Positions 19,374-31,300 of a stretch of 64,000 bases of DNA are shown one piece after another. The position numbers were made by a program, and so were the translations under genes. A model generated the notes under the pieces. It ran no database searches. It had not been told where the DNA came from and saw only the letters and a list, made by a program, of their open reading frames with translations. This DNA comes from a bacterium. Its GTDB lineage: Bacteria > Auribacterota > Auribacteria > Auribacterales > Auribacteraceae. Within the stretch, counting starts at the first letter, position 1, and each line of letters starts with the position of its first letter. The stretch is from positions 21,974 to 85,973 of the forward strand of contig JACKPL010000011.1 of NCBI GenBank assembly GCA_024233545.1. The letters are read 5' to 3'.

Positions 19374-22300
19374 GCCAGCCTGTGATTTTACTTCAAGCCG
19401 AGCAGACTGAACCAAATCAGCTGTTTGTTTTGCTACTTGAGAACTGTTTTGTATCTTGGAAACGATGAAAACAAGTTTTTCGATATTTGCCGGGTTAGTT
19501 AAATCCGCATTAACACCAGCTTGAACAGCACGCTGTTCGGCAATCAATCCTTGCTCATGGAAGAAATCTCGAAGACTCTCGACTAGTTGGCGTGAAGCTC
19601 CTCCTTTCCGCATGTTTTCGCGAATCCATATGCGTAAAGCGCCGTTGGCAATATCTTCAGCAGTCATGTTAAGATGCTGTTCGGCAAAATTACGCCATAA
19701 ACGCAATTCAACTAATTCATGGGCCGCCGTCGATGCATTATCCGCATAAACCGAATTACGTGCAAACCCTGCATGCCCCGCCTGTTCATTATTGCCAATA
19801 CCCTTAAGAAAAAATATTTTTTCGCCGGATATACCTAGAGCTAAAGCTTCTGCGGCAGTTACAACCTTGCCCGTGCTTGTAATCACAAAATCAGCTAAAG
19901 CTTCTTGCCCTTCTCTATTTTGGAGCTTTGCTTTTAGTTCCAATAACTGTTTAAACTGTTCATTCGCCTGCCGATGCGACGCGGCCATGTTTCCAATATT
20001 TGCGAGTACAATATCGCTTTCCGTTTGAGAACCTTCAAGAATGTTTCTGCCGACGGTTATTTCATTTAATTTATTCCACAACTCTAAATTGCCTAAGTCC
20101 TGATAATATTCCATTGTGCCAAGCTTTTGAACAAGTTCTTTTAGCGCAAGAACAATGGCTTGTCCACGAGCACTTTTATTTCCTTCGAATTGATTCAAGA
20201 AGTCCCTATAACGATTTTTAAATTCTTCTGAATAGTCGAAAATGCCCTCCTGAGCTGTTTCGACAAGAATGCCAGTTTGTGAATTAGATAGATTGGCTGT
20301 TTGAACAGCAGTAAAATCATTTGTCATGCTCGTAATAGCAGAAGTACTCGCCTGCTCCTCTACGAGGTCTCCTCGCAGTAATTCTTCTTCGAGCTGGCGA
20401 GCCCATTGATCGGGCGTCTGCTGTAAATCCACCGCAGGTATAACCTCAAAACTCCTCTTCACCACCTCATTATACACTTCCAAAGACATACGCCCTTCCG
20501 CAACCGCTGTCTCCAACGCAGAAAGCAACGTCTCGCGGTCTACTCCACGATGCGTATTCATCACGATATTCGACGCTTCCAATATCCCCTTCAAACGATC
20601 ATTGTTTTGCCGGTTATTTACATAAAACATGTCCTCTATCAACTGCGTATATCCATCGTATTCTCGGAATATCTCCTCGGACATACGGGCATACTCCGCT
20701 TCCGTACGCGCACTCACCCGCGCATTCTCCAACGCCTGCATCTTCGCATCTGCCAACCCTAAAACCCAATCCGATTCCTTCAACGACGCATCCCGGTTAA
20801 AATCAAATATCTCCACACCTCGCACCTTCGATAACACAGACGATATCTCCGCAAACTTTACTGCTATGTCGCCTCGCTCCAACTGCCTCAAATACGACCG
20901 GTCTGCCTCGCTTATCGTGCCCAACTCCTCCAGCTCCTTCAACTTCGATACCCGTGCCTCGTGCACTGCCTTCAAATCACGCATCGTCATCGATGCGTTC
21001 CCGCGCTCCAGTACACTCAACAACTCCAACGCTCGCTCGAACATTACCTCGCTTACTTTGCCTGTCACCTTCGTCGCCTCACGCAACGCCGCCTGCAAAT
21101 ACGCCTGCTCTCGACCACTTAAATTAAAATCCTTACCTAACTCCATCGCATTGTCTATAAAATCCTGACGCACATCCACCGCTTCCACTACCGCCACAGG
21201 TTCCGATACTACCGCTACAGACCGCTGAGTAACTACCGCATCAACAATATTAGGGGACACTAACTGTGCTAAAAGCAATAACATGGGATTTTGATATACT
21301 GCCCTGCTTTGATCATATGAGGTTAAAGGTGCTTGATTATCTCCTGCACCCCTCAAATACTTATGGATGGATAATCCGACAAAAGAATCCAATTCACTAT
21401 ATATTTCATTTTTCTCGGCTTGAGTTAAAGTAGTGTCAAATTCTAAACGAGCAACACGAGCCATGAAAGGAGATAAAACCACTGATAGTTCTTGAGCCGC
21501 TGTGTTATTTATCGCATCGAAATAACTGCCGTTACGGTAATCAACCCCATGTTTCAATTCGTGCAAGTAATTTAACTCTTGAAGTTTTTGGGCAATGCGG
21601 TCAACGTATTCCTGAGAACCGACGAAGGGGGTTGAAACATCATCTACCTGCAAAGCAAGAGCATACGGCAGTGTTCCGGGTTCATTTTCATATAATTCAT
21701 TATTTCGTTGCTGTATTATTCCATTTATCTCTGATTGTAAGGCTTGGCGGTCTGAAAGGAAAATAATGTTCACTCCAGCAGGGTATCCCGGTAATGTATG
21801 GTCAGTATTGCGCAGTTGTCCGGCAGGCGGCAAGTTTTTTTCGGGAGCTCCACGAAAGATTAAAAACGTCTGTTCAGTATTGTTGATCGTGACAGTTTGC
21901 TCCACCACTTCTCCTTGAGAAAAGTCAAACAATCCCGAGGGAGTTAATAAAAAGCCCATTTCAAAAAACACGGATTCATTTAATTTTGCAAGCAGTTGCT
22001 TTCTATTTGCCTCGATCTGCTCCGGCGTACGCTGTTGAGCAAGTATATCTATCTGTTGACGGAGGATATTTGCGGCTTTAGCATACTGATTGTCATCAAG
22101 AATATTTGCCGCTTCCCGTAAATTGTAGATTTGTGCAGTTGAAGGAGCTGGAGATGTAAGAATACCGCTTAATAGATCAGAAACTGTTCCTGCTATTTCA
22201 TTCCGTGATGGGACATCTTTGATAATAATTTGTTTGACAGGAACCGTTAAAGCATCAGATTTCCGGCTATAAACATTCGATATAATACTTTGAACATTAG

Positions 22301-25300
22301 TATTTTCAATAAGCTGATTGAGAGACAACAATACCGCATTGAGGTTATCTTCAGTCACTTCTGATGATTCAAGAGCAATAGAACCGGCAATTAGACCGAT
22401 TCTGTTAATCATAGTACGAATTTGAGCAACCAACGCCTGTGCATCGCCTCCTTTGCGGTCATTTTCAGCAATCCAGATGCGCAGTTCACCATTAGCAATC
22501 TGTTCCGGTGTGAATTTAAGTTCCTCAACAGCAAATTGTTTCCATATCTTTATTTCGGCAATCTGTTGAGCCGCCTGCTGAATATTAGAGGCAAAAACAG
22601 CATTTTGCATTACTCCGAATTGAACCAGTTCTTCGCTATAAACAACTCCCTGTATACTATGTATTTTTTCTCCGGCAATTGGAATACCTTGTTCAAACTG
22701 CTGTTGAATTTGCTCAAAATTCTGCACTGTCCCGAAAGAGCTGACGAGAAAATCCGGTAAAGGAGATGTCCCGGGAATATCCAATCCTGAAGTTCTCTGC
22801 TGATTAGCTTTTCTTCCTAATTCTTGTCGGATAGAATTTTGAATTTGTACAGGGGATACTTTTCCAAAATCCAATACGGGCTGTAGCCTTTGCATAACCA
22901 AGCCGTAATCGGGAGATTCATAAAACTGGGGCACATTTACCGCTTGAGCATCGACTCCGACATGCTCGTTCATATTCAAAACAGATGTTTCATCGCGTAA
23001 AAGCAGTGTTTGAGTAACACCCATTTGGCGCAATATCTCTGCCCTAACCTGATTTTGATATAAATCAATTACCTCTTGGGCAACTTCCAAATCTTCGACA
23101 GCTCTGCCGACATTAGCAAATGTAATATCGCCGCGCCTTCCCAAAATTCTGTCGACCACCTGACCCGCTTTTGAACCATATATTTTCTCCCCTTTGTTGA
23201 TTGCGTAACCAGCAAGTAAAGTCCCTATTGCCACCGGCAATGAACCCAGTAAAGACATTATGGTCGCCCCAATTTTTACATATGTCCACGCTTTTTTCCC
23301 TAGTAGTGCTTTTATCGCAAATTGAGCTAATTTTTCAGCTCGCTCTTTGCCCAAGGTGTCAATTGCGGCTTTAGACCGTGAATAACGATGTATGAAATTG
23401 AGTACGAATTCGACACCTTTTTCAGTCGCATTAGTCAAGACATCTGCATCAAGCGAAGCCGTTTCCAAAGCCCTATCTGTTTGTCCCGCAACATCTTGTT
23501 TTGCTATTTCATTATATAGTTTTACTTTTTGAGTATATACTTCAAAAAATTCTGACATTACATTATTAACTATATCCGACATCTCTTTAATATGTTCTGC
23601 TGTCAAATCCTGGCGGGCAAAATTATCTAATCCCGCTCTCCGGACACGCATTTCAGCAATTTCAGCAAGTGCGTGGAAATCATCAAGCAACAGTTCTACA
23701 AATTCCCGGCCGACTTCTCCATTATGCGTTAGATTATCTTTAATCCATGAACGCATATCCTTTCCGGTTACTAAACCGGATAATTCTGCATCGGTTTTAT
23801 GCAGAACTTCTTTTGCAAATTGACGCCAGAACCGTAATTCAAGCAATTCATGAGCAATTACCGATGCTTGATTGCCGTACACAGAATTTCTTCGCAATCC
23901 CAAATGCCCTTCTTGCGTATCTGCATCATACCCTTCGAGAAGAAATATTTTTTCACCCTGAGCGGTTTCATCAAGTTCTGCAATTGTACCGTCATTTTTT
24001 ATTATAAAATCAGCTATCGCCCGTCCATCAGTCCGGCCTTGGCGTTCTGCTTTTTGCTGTAAAAGAATTTCAAACTGAAAATTGACTACTACGTGGTCTT
24101 TTGCCCCTCTGCCAACATTGGCAAAACTAATATCAGGAACATCTTGCCGATATGCATTGATTAAATTTGCCGCCATTTCAATCACCATATTCGAGGCGGC
24201 AGTACCAACTTCACTAAGCTGAGCCAACTTATTTCGCATATCCAAAACATATTGCTTCATTGAAGCAGTTACCGTTTGGTTTTGTTTTAAAGCTTCGTTG
24301 ATATTATCTAAATTAGCAATAAGCGTTGGAATTTGACCAAGGTCATAATTACGCGTTTGCGTTAATGCATTTTGCAAGCCTGCTAAATTTTCAAAACGTT
24401 CATTTGCAACACGGCTATTGGCTTTATTTATAATATTCTGAATTTCCGGATGAACATTTTGTCCCATAACTTCTCGAACTACAGCACCGACACCATAAAC
24501 ATCCGTTCTCTGGTTCAGTGCATTATTGAATAATCCCATAGACAACTGTTCCAATTGCCTAACAAATTCACTATATTTTTCTGCGGGGATTTTATTATTC
24601 CGGAAAGAATCAAGCAGAGCATAAACTTGTTCAAACTGTGTTGTTATGTCGGCACGCCCCGCTTGTTGCAGTAATTCCTCTTCGAGCTGGCGTGCCCATT
24701 GATCGGGCGTCTGCTGTAAATCCACCGCAGGTATAACCTCAAAACTCCTCTTCACCACCTCATTATACACTTCCAAAGACATACGCCCTTCCGCAACCGC
24801 TGTCTCCAACGCAGAAAGCAACGTCTCGCGGTCTACTCCACGATGCGTATTCATCACGATATTCGACGCTTCCAATATCCCCTTCAAACGATCATTGTTT
24901 TGCCGGTTATTTACATAAAACATGTCCTCTATCAACTGCGTATATCCATCGTATTCTCGGAATATCTCCTCGGACATACGGGCATACTCCGCTTCCGTAC
25001 GCGCACTCACCCGCGCATTCTCCAACGCCTGCATCTTCGCATCTGCCAACCCTAAAACCCAATCCGATTCCTTCAACGACGCATCCCGGTTAAAATCAAA
25101 TATCTCCACACCTCGCACCTTCGATAACACAGACGATATCTCCGCAAACTTTACTGCTATGTCGCCTCGCTCCAACTGCCTCAAATACGACCGGTCTGCC
25201 TCGCTTATCGTGCCCAACTCCTCCAGCTCCTTCAACTTCGATACCCGTGCCTCGTGCACTGCCTTCAAATCACGCATCGTCATCGATGCGTTCCCGCGCT

Positions 25301-28300
25301 CCAGTACACTCAACAACTCCAACGCTCGCTCGAACATTACCTCGCTTACTTTGCCTGTCACCTTCGTCGCCTCACGCAACGCCGCCTGCAAATACGCCTG
25401 CTCTCGACCACTTAAATTAAAATCCTTACCTAACTCCATCGCATTGTCTATAAAATCCTGACGCACATCCACCGCTTCCACTACCGCCACAGGTTCCGAT
25501 ACTACCGCCTGCTCCTCTACGAGGCCTGTCGAAAGCTGTTCAAGGGATTCAATTTTTTCTCTAATCGCTTGCAATGCTCTTGCGATATTCACATCTTGAC
25601 GGCCTAAACTTGCGCTCTCCTTTAATAGTTGAAATTCCGGAGTCAACGCTTCAAGCAAACCGGTAATCTGCCGAAGCTCCGGCGAAGAATAACGAACTTG
25701 CGCAGAGACTAACTGCACATTGTCTATTTGCTGGAACGGCTGTCCTGCAACAATAGAAGCACCTAGATTGACGATCCGAATATCTCCTGTTGGAGAAATG
25801 AGAATATTTTCCGGTTTTATATCAAGCTGTAAAACACCCGCTTTTTCAAGTTTTTGATACTCTTGAACTAACTTGACTGCAAAATCCAAACGCCCTGTTT
25901 GGGACGTTGGCAAAGTATTTTTTTCAATGCTTTCTCTTAGAGAAATTCCATTGAAAAAAGGAACAGCAAAAATTTGATTTTCACCATTTTCATAAGAACC
26001 AATACCATCAAGAGCATAGACATCGCCGTATACTAATTGTGTCACAGCCGCATCACGCAAAAGAGCGCTCCGCACCGCATTTTGATCGGCTGTCTCAGGA
26101 TTGATTAGTTTCACGGCATATTCCGCACCATTTTTTGTAGCTCGAAAAACAACGCCTGATAAATCTTCGCTAAGCTGTTCCTCAAATTTAAAACCTCGAA
26201 CCGTACCGCCGATTTTTGCAACTTCTAGATCGGCTTTAATGCTCATTGTACGGGCAAATTCGGTAATATTCTTCGCATATTGCACCGCGGCTTGCTTTAT
26301 GAGGGGTGATAATGCGGTATTAGCTTCAATCTCAGCTATTTTGGCTTGTTCATTGGCTATAAGGTCTTTGAAATATGATTGAAGGGCTTGTATTTCATTA
26401 GTACTTCCCTGATTAGCAGAGGCAAATGCTACGGCTCTGTCAAGGCGCCGCTGAAATTCATCCTGTACGCGAAGACTTAGATCGCTAATGCTTTTTTTAT
26501 TTTTTTTATTTATGAGCGATTCCAAAAGCACCGCTTCTGTATGAGTAAAACCAAAGACATGCTCATCCAATTCATGTTTAAGCACCTGAAAGAAATTTAT
26601 CGTATTCCCCAAAAGCCCTTGCGCAACAACTTGCGTTTGAGAAGCAAAAACAATTGGGACCAAAATTTCAACTCGATCCGCATAGGGAATAGTGAGAGCA
26701 TTGGTGCCAATACCATTTAAATCGTTTTGGCTGACCAGTTTGAGAATGATAGGGCGATTCTGTGCATCTTGCCCAAGCGTAATTTGCGTCTGGCCCGGCT
26801 GAAGATTTGACAGTGCATCTCTCAAACGATTCAAAACACTATCAAAATATTCAAAACTTTGAACAAATCTAGATGCTTCATTTCCAAATATTTCTGTCAA
26901 GCGGTCTTTAATGCCTTGTCCGGAAATTGGTGTTGTTTCAAAAGGATTATTCTGCTGGAATTGTTGGATAACAGCTTGAAGTTCACGGGGAAAACCATAC
27001 TGTTTCCACCCTTCAATTTCTTCCAATAAAGCTGGATTAGCCGAAGGATTGAGTTGTAATGTTTCGCCCCCAATATATTTTGCTGTTTTTGCTTGGCTTA
27101 CCGGTTCGGCATTTCTTTGTCGAATTTCGACTAATGAGGCATAGAGTTCATCAATGGACATTCTATTTGTGCTGTCAATTTCTTTGGCTCGTTGCCTAAT
27201 CTCTTGATACTCAGCAGGCACTTCGCCAAGAATATTCTGGAAAAAGCGAGTTATAATCTCACCAAAAGAATAAACATCCGATTTACTTGATAATGTTGAA
27301 TAACTAATAGCAAGAAGGCTCGCCTCTAATTGAGTAAGGGCACTTTGATAGTCTTGCGTTAATCGTCCGGCTAAAAGTTCGCTTAATATTTTATTTGCTT
27401 GTATAAAAGCATCTGAAGTTTGTTGCGTTTGCGGCAATGCCTGTTGTTCGACAGCAGTTACAAAGCCTTGAAGTTCTTGAAAAACAGCTTGGATTTCAGG
27501 TAATGATATATCTGCTGAAGAAACACTTTTTATGGTTTTAAAACTTTCCTTGAGAGCATCTAAAATGTCGCTCAATCTCTTAAGTTCTGGAGAAGCAAAC
27601 CTTTTATTAAACACAACAAATGCTTGATCGAAAGATTGCGGAATTTGATTCAAATTCAGTGAACTTCCGAAATCTATTATTCTGATGGACCCTTCATCAG
27701 TAAGAATAAAATTATCCAACTTAATATCGAGATGGATGATTCCCTTCTCTTCAAGTTTTTTGTATTCTTCGAGCAAATCAATAAGAATATCAAGGCGAGA
27801 CTTTTGCGTTTCTTGAGATAATTTCATAATATCAAAAAAGGTTTTTCCCTGAACAAATGGCACAGCGAAAATTCTATTTTGTCCGTTTTCATATTTTCCA
27901 ATATCTTCTCCCTGATAAACATCACCATAAACTGCTTGAGTGTTTTCTGCCTCCTGTTGGAGAAAAACACGTAGTGCCTCTTGATTGCGTGCATCAGGGG
28001 CAATCAGCTTAACAGCATATTTCTGACCGTTTTTTTCTGCAAGAAACACTATTCCATTAGCGCCTACGCCTAAAGTCCCAAGAAACTTGAAACCGCGTAA
28101 AGTACCGCCCGCTTGTGCTATTTCAAAATCGACTTGTATTCCCATATTTTGGGCAATTTTAGTAATATTCTGCGCATATTGAACTGCTAAATCGCGCGTT
28201 CTTTGCGATAGCGATTCATCAGTTTGAATCTCAGCAATTTTCGCCGTTTCATTTGCAATTAAATCCTGAAAATATTTTTGCAGGGCAACTAACTCAGATT

Positions 28301-31300
28301 CATCACCCGTTAATCGGCTTATTTCTCGAGCACGTTCTATTCTATTAAGAAATTCCGCCTCAACGCGTTGACTAATAGCCGCAACATTATTATCAAACGG
28401 TTTTTCATAGGCTGGTTTCCCAGCTTTTTCAAGAAATGTTCCTTTGACAGATGCTGGATCGATAATTTTTTGATTAAGAAGAGATTCCAAAAGGACTGAT
28501 TCAACATGTGATAATCCTTCAATATGTTCATCCAGTTCATGTTTCAGCAACTGTAATATGACCGTTGTATTGACTGCGTTCTGTGCTTCTACCGCCTTAT
28601 CAGTAACAGGGCGAATAAGGTTAGGCAGATAAATTTCCACTTTGTCACTCTGAGGCACAGTAATAGCGTTGGTTGCCAATGACGCTAAATTATTCTGGTC
28701 AACTAAAACAATAACAATATCTCTGCCTTGCTTGTCTTTTCCGACAGTAATTGAATTCTGTCCCGGTTTAAGATTTTCTAATCCTTGCTGGAAATTTCTA
28801 AGGACTTGTTCAAAATTTTGAAAGCTTTGAATATATTTTTGGCTTTCAGCTCCAAATATATCTTGAATTCTCGTAGTGATATCGAGAAATCCAAGACGTT
28901 CAACACTTGACGGATCAACAAGCGGGTTGTTCGCTAAAAACTGTGAAATGCTCTGTGCAAGGCTTGCCGGTAATTCAACCCGGTTCCACTGGCTAATCTG
29001 AGCGGTAATTTCAGGATTTTGCTGAGGGTTAACATTAGGCGTTTCCCCCCCTATGTAATGAGCGGCAATTGAACCTGGACGAGTTTCTTGGATTGCTTCA
29101 GTAGGCAAAATGGAATCGACTAAAGACTGATCGAGCCCCTGAGCGCCTGTTTTGGATACCAAAGACAACTCAAGCAACCCCTGTCCATCAACTTTAACTT
29201 CAATTTTATATTTAAATTCTTGTCCCGTCCGCGCAATGATTGCGTTTACTTCACTATCGATCAAATTTTGAAGAAGCTGTACGTTTTCAGACTGATTCTC
29301 CGCAATATTTTGGGTATCTATCTGATAAATATTTTTAAAACTTTGTAAGATTTGGGATAAAACAATTTGATCTTGAAACTGCACACCTTGAGGAATACTT
29401 AGTTTGGCGATATTTGCCTGTTGCAAATATTGAACTATTTGCTGAGTTGCCTGCGTTGACGGCTGAGCCGTATCGAATACAACATTACCGATGCGGGAAA
29501 CAGCAGTAAGCTGGCTCAATGCTTTTTCGAGTTGAACCGCTAACGATATTCCCTGTTCAGCGGTAATAATTTGCTGTGAAATTTGCCCGCCCTGTACTCC
29601 GGCAAATTTTAAAGCAACTGAATTTCCTTCAGGCATTCTTATATTTACAACAAGATCATTGCCGACAAGAGCCACTTTTTCAACTTCAAGAGGAAATTGG
29701 GCTTGGGCAATAGAAGCGTTAATTTGCTGGCTAATTACCTCAGGTGTTATCCCTCCAACGGGGTTAGCAACTAGATTCTTAATTGAATTAGCAATAATAA
29801 GAAGTTTGAGACGGTCTTTTAGAGGACTCTGAACCTGTTGGCCAATGAGCATTTCCTCAGCCATGAAAGTTGGAACAGCAAGGGCATTCGAACTGAATCC
29901 TTTTTCTAATAAAGCCTCTAGAGATGTTTCCTGATTTTGAATCAAAGAAATATAGGGGTTCTGAACATCAATTCGAGTAATGCGCGGAGCTATCACATAA
30001 TATGATATTCCATGCTTTTTTAGATATTCCGAAATACCGTATGTATGGAACCCACCGGTTATGATTACTCCCGAATCTTTATCGAGAATTTCCATTTCAG
30101 ACAACGCATTTTCAATAAGCGCAGTATCGCGATAGCTTGCTATCGAATAAAATTTTTCAAGTTTCGGCGCATATCTATCTACGATACTATTATTGGGATC
30201 AATATAATATGCAAGGTTATATTTTGGTGCGTATGTCCGGACAAAGCTATTTATTCGTTCAATTGAAAAATCTTTTTTATTCTTCTTATAGGTTTCAAAT
30301 TCATCGCCGGTAATTTTCAGATCAAATAATTTTTCTAATATTTTTGTATTGCGGCAGAAATAATCAAGCGTTCTTTCTTCCTGAGTAGAATAAAATAATT
30401 CTTTTAACCGATTACACAATGTTTCTACTTCATTATAAAGATTTTCCTGATTAATCTTCGCATTTATCGAAACAAATTTTATATATTGCCCAAGCCCTTT
30501 ATTCGAACCAAGGACAATCGAATATTTTAATGCTAATTCTTGCATTTTTGCATAATATTTTGCCGATGAAACAGTTCCGCGAATAAACCGAGAGTGCAGT
30601 TTATTCCATTCTTCTTGTTCTGAAGAAGTCAAAAGGGTATGTAATGAATCAATAACTTTTTTCTCTTCTCGGGTCTTAGATGCTAAATCAATTAAACGCT
30701 CCGCTTCAATTGACTGCAATACCAAGGGGAAGTCTTTATATTCTTGATTCAAAACCCTATGGCGTTTTCCTAATCCATACAGATATAAATAATATTCATT
30801 AAAAGTCAGCGCATTCTGTTCAAATTGCCTGATCATGAAATCTAATTCAGCCAATTGGGGTGAAAACATAAATGGCTTTAAACTGGTTAACACGGTATGA
30901 AGAGACCGGCAATACTGAATGCTTTCTTGAATGACTGGTAACGCATCGCGCAATGAATGATAATTCTGTATATATAAATCGACGTCTTCTATGCCTTCAA
31001 TTCTCGGTATTTGAACATTTTCACTATTTCCGGCAATAGAATGAAGTTCCGCACCGGTCATCCGCCCTTCTTGCACGTAGACAACCGATGCGTCCCACCG
31101 AGCTTGGGTATCGGGGAAAATAGAAAATTCATGGGTATTCACCGTACTTGATGCGCCTTCAACACCAATGAATTTCAAATCGGTGTTTTCAGAAAAAAGC
31201 GTTCCAAGGATTTTGTAAATATTATGCTGTACTTCCCAATTGCAATGAGCATCCTGAATATGAATAACCACCCGCCCATCATCGCCATCAAAATGATCAA

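Larger units (their letters stand above)
24345..26210 (-). other. Pseudokinase domain interrupted by the 840-bp module
   Basis: This is a diverged duplicate of kinase 1. The ATP-site lysine is kept (YAVKLINPE, about 26100). The glycine loop is lost (LSEDLSGVVF), the catalytic HRD is QLD (LQLDIKPENIL, about 25805-25840) and DFG is NLG (IRIVNLGAS, about 25770). SPEL is kept (about 25680). After TGLVEEQA the kinase sequence is broken by the 280-residue insert (25508-24668). It resumes at QQAGRADITTQFEQ and reaches RTDVYGVGAVVREV (about 24480-24515), the counterpart of KSDVYSFGEIITRF in kinase 1. Loss of the HRD His and the DFG Asp argues for a catalytically dead fold. Confidence 0.75.
24345..27077 (-). 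repeat. Tandem-duplicated YIGGET-HELDEH-kinase module, copy 2
   Basis: The copy starts at KYIGGETLQLNP and contains LKHELDEHVFGFTHTEAVL (HELDEH near 26560-26580), ESYFKDLIANEQAKIAEIE-type helices and then the pseudokinase. Without the 840-bp insert its length matches copy 1. The spacing between the two YIGGET tyrosines is 1,980 bp, exactly 660 codons. Confidence 0.85.

Noticed and set aside
20629..21168. A 179-codon plus-strand ORF that recurs identically at 24922-25461
   Set aside because: The repetition comes from the 840-bp direct repeat. The minus-strand reading joins the flanking frame on both sides, so the plus-strand ORF is a shadow.
20349..25524. The 840-bp repeats as an insertion sequence
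   Set aside because: No transposase, no terminal inverted repeats and no out-of-frame disruption. The module is translated in frame with its host on both sides.
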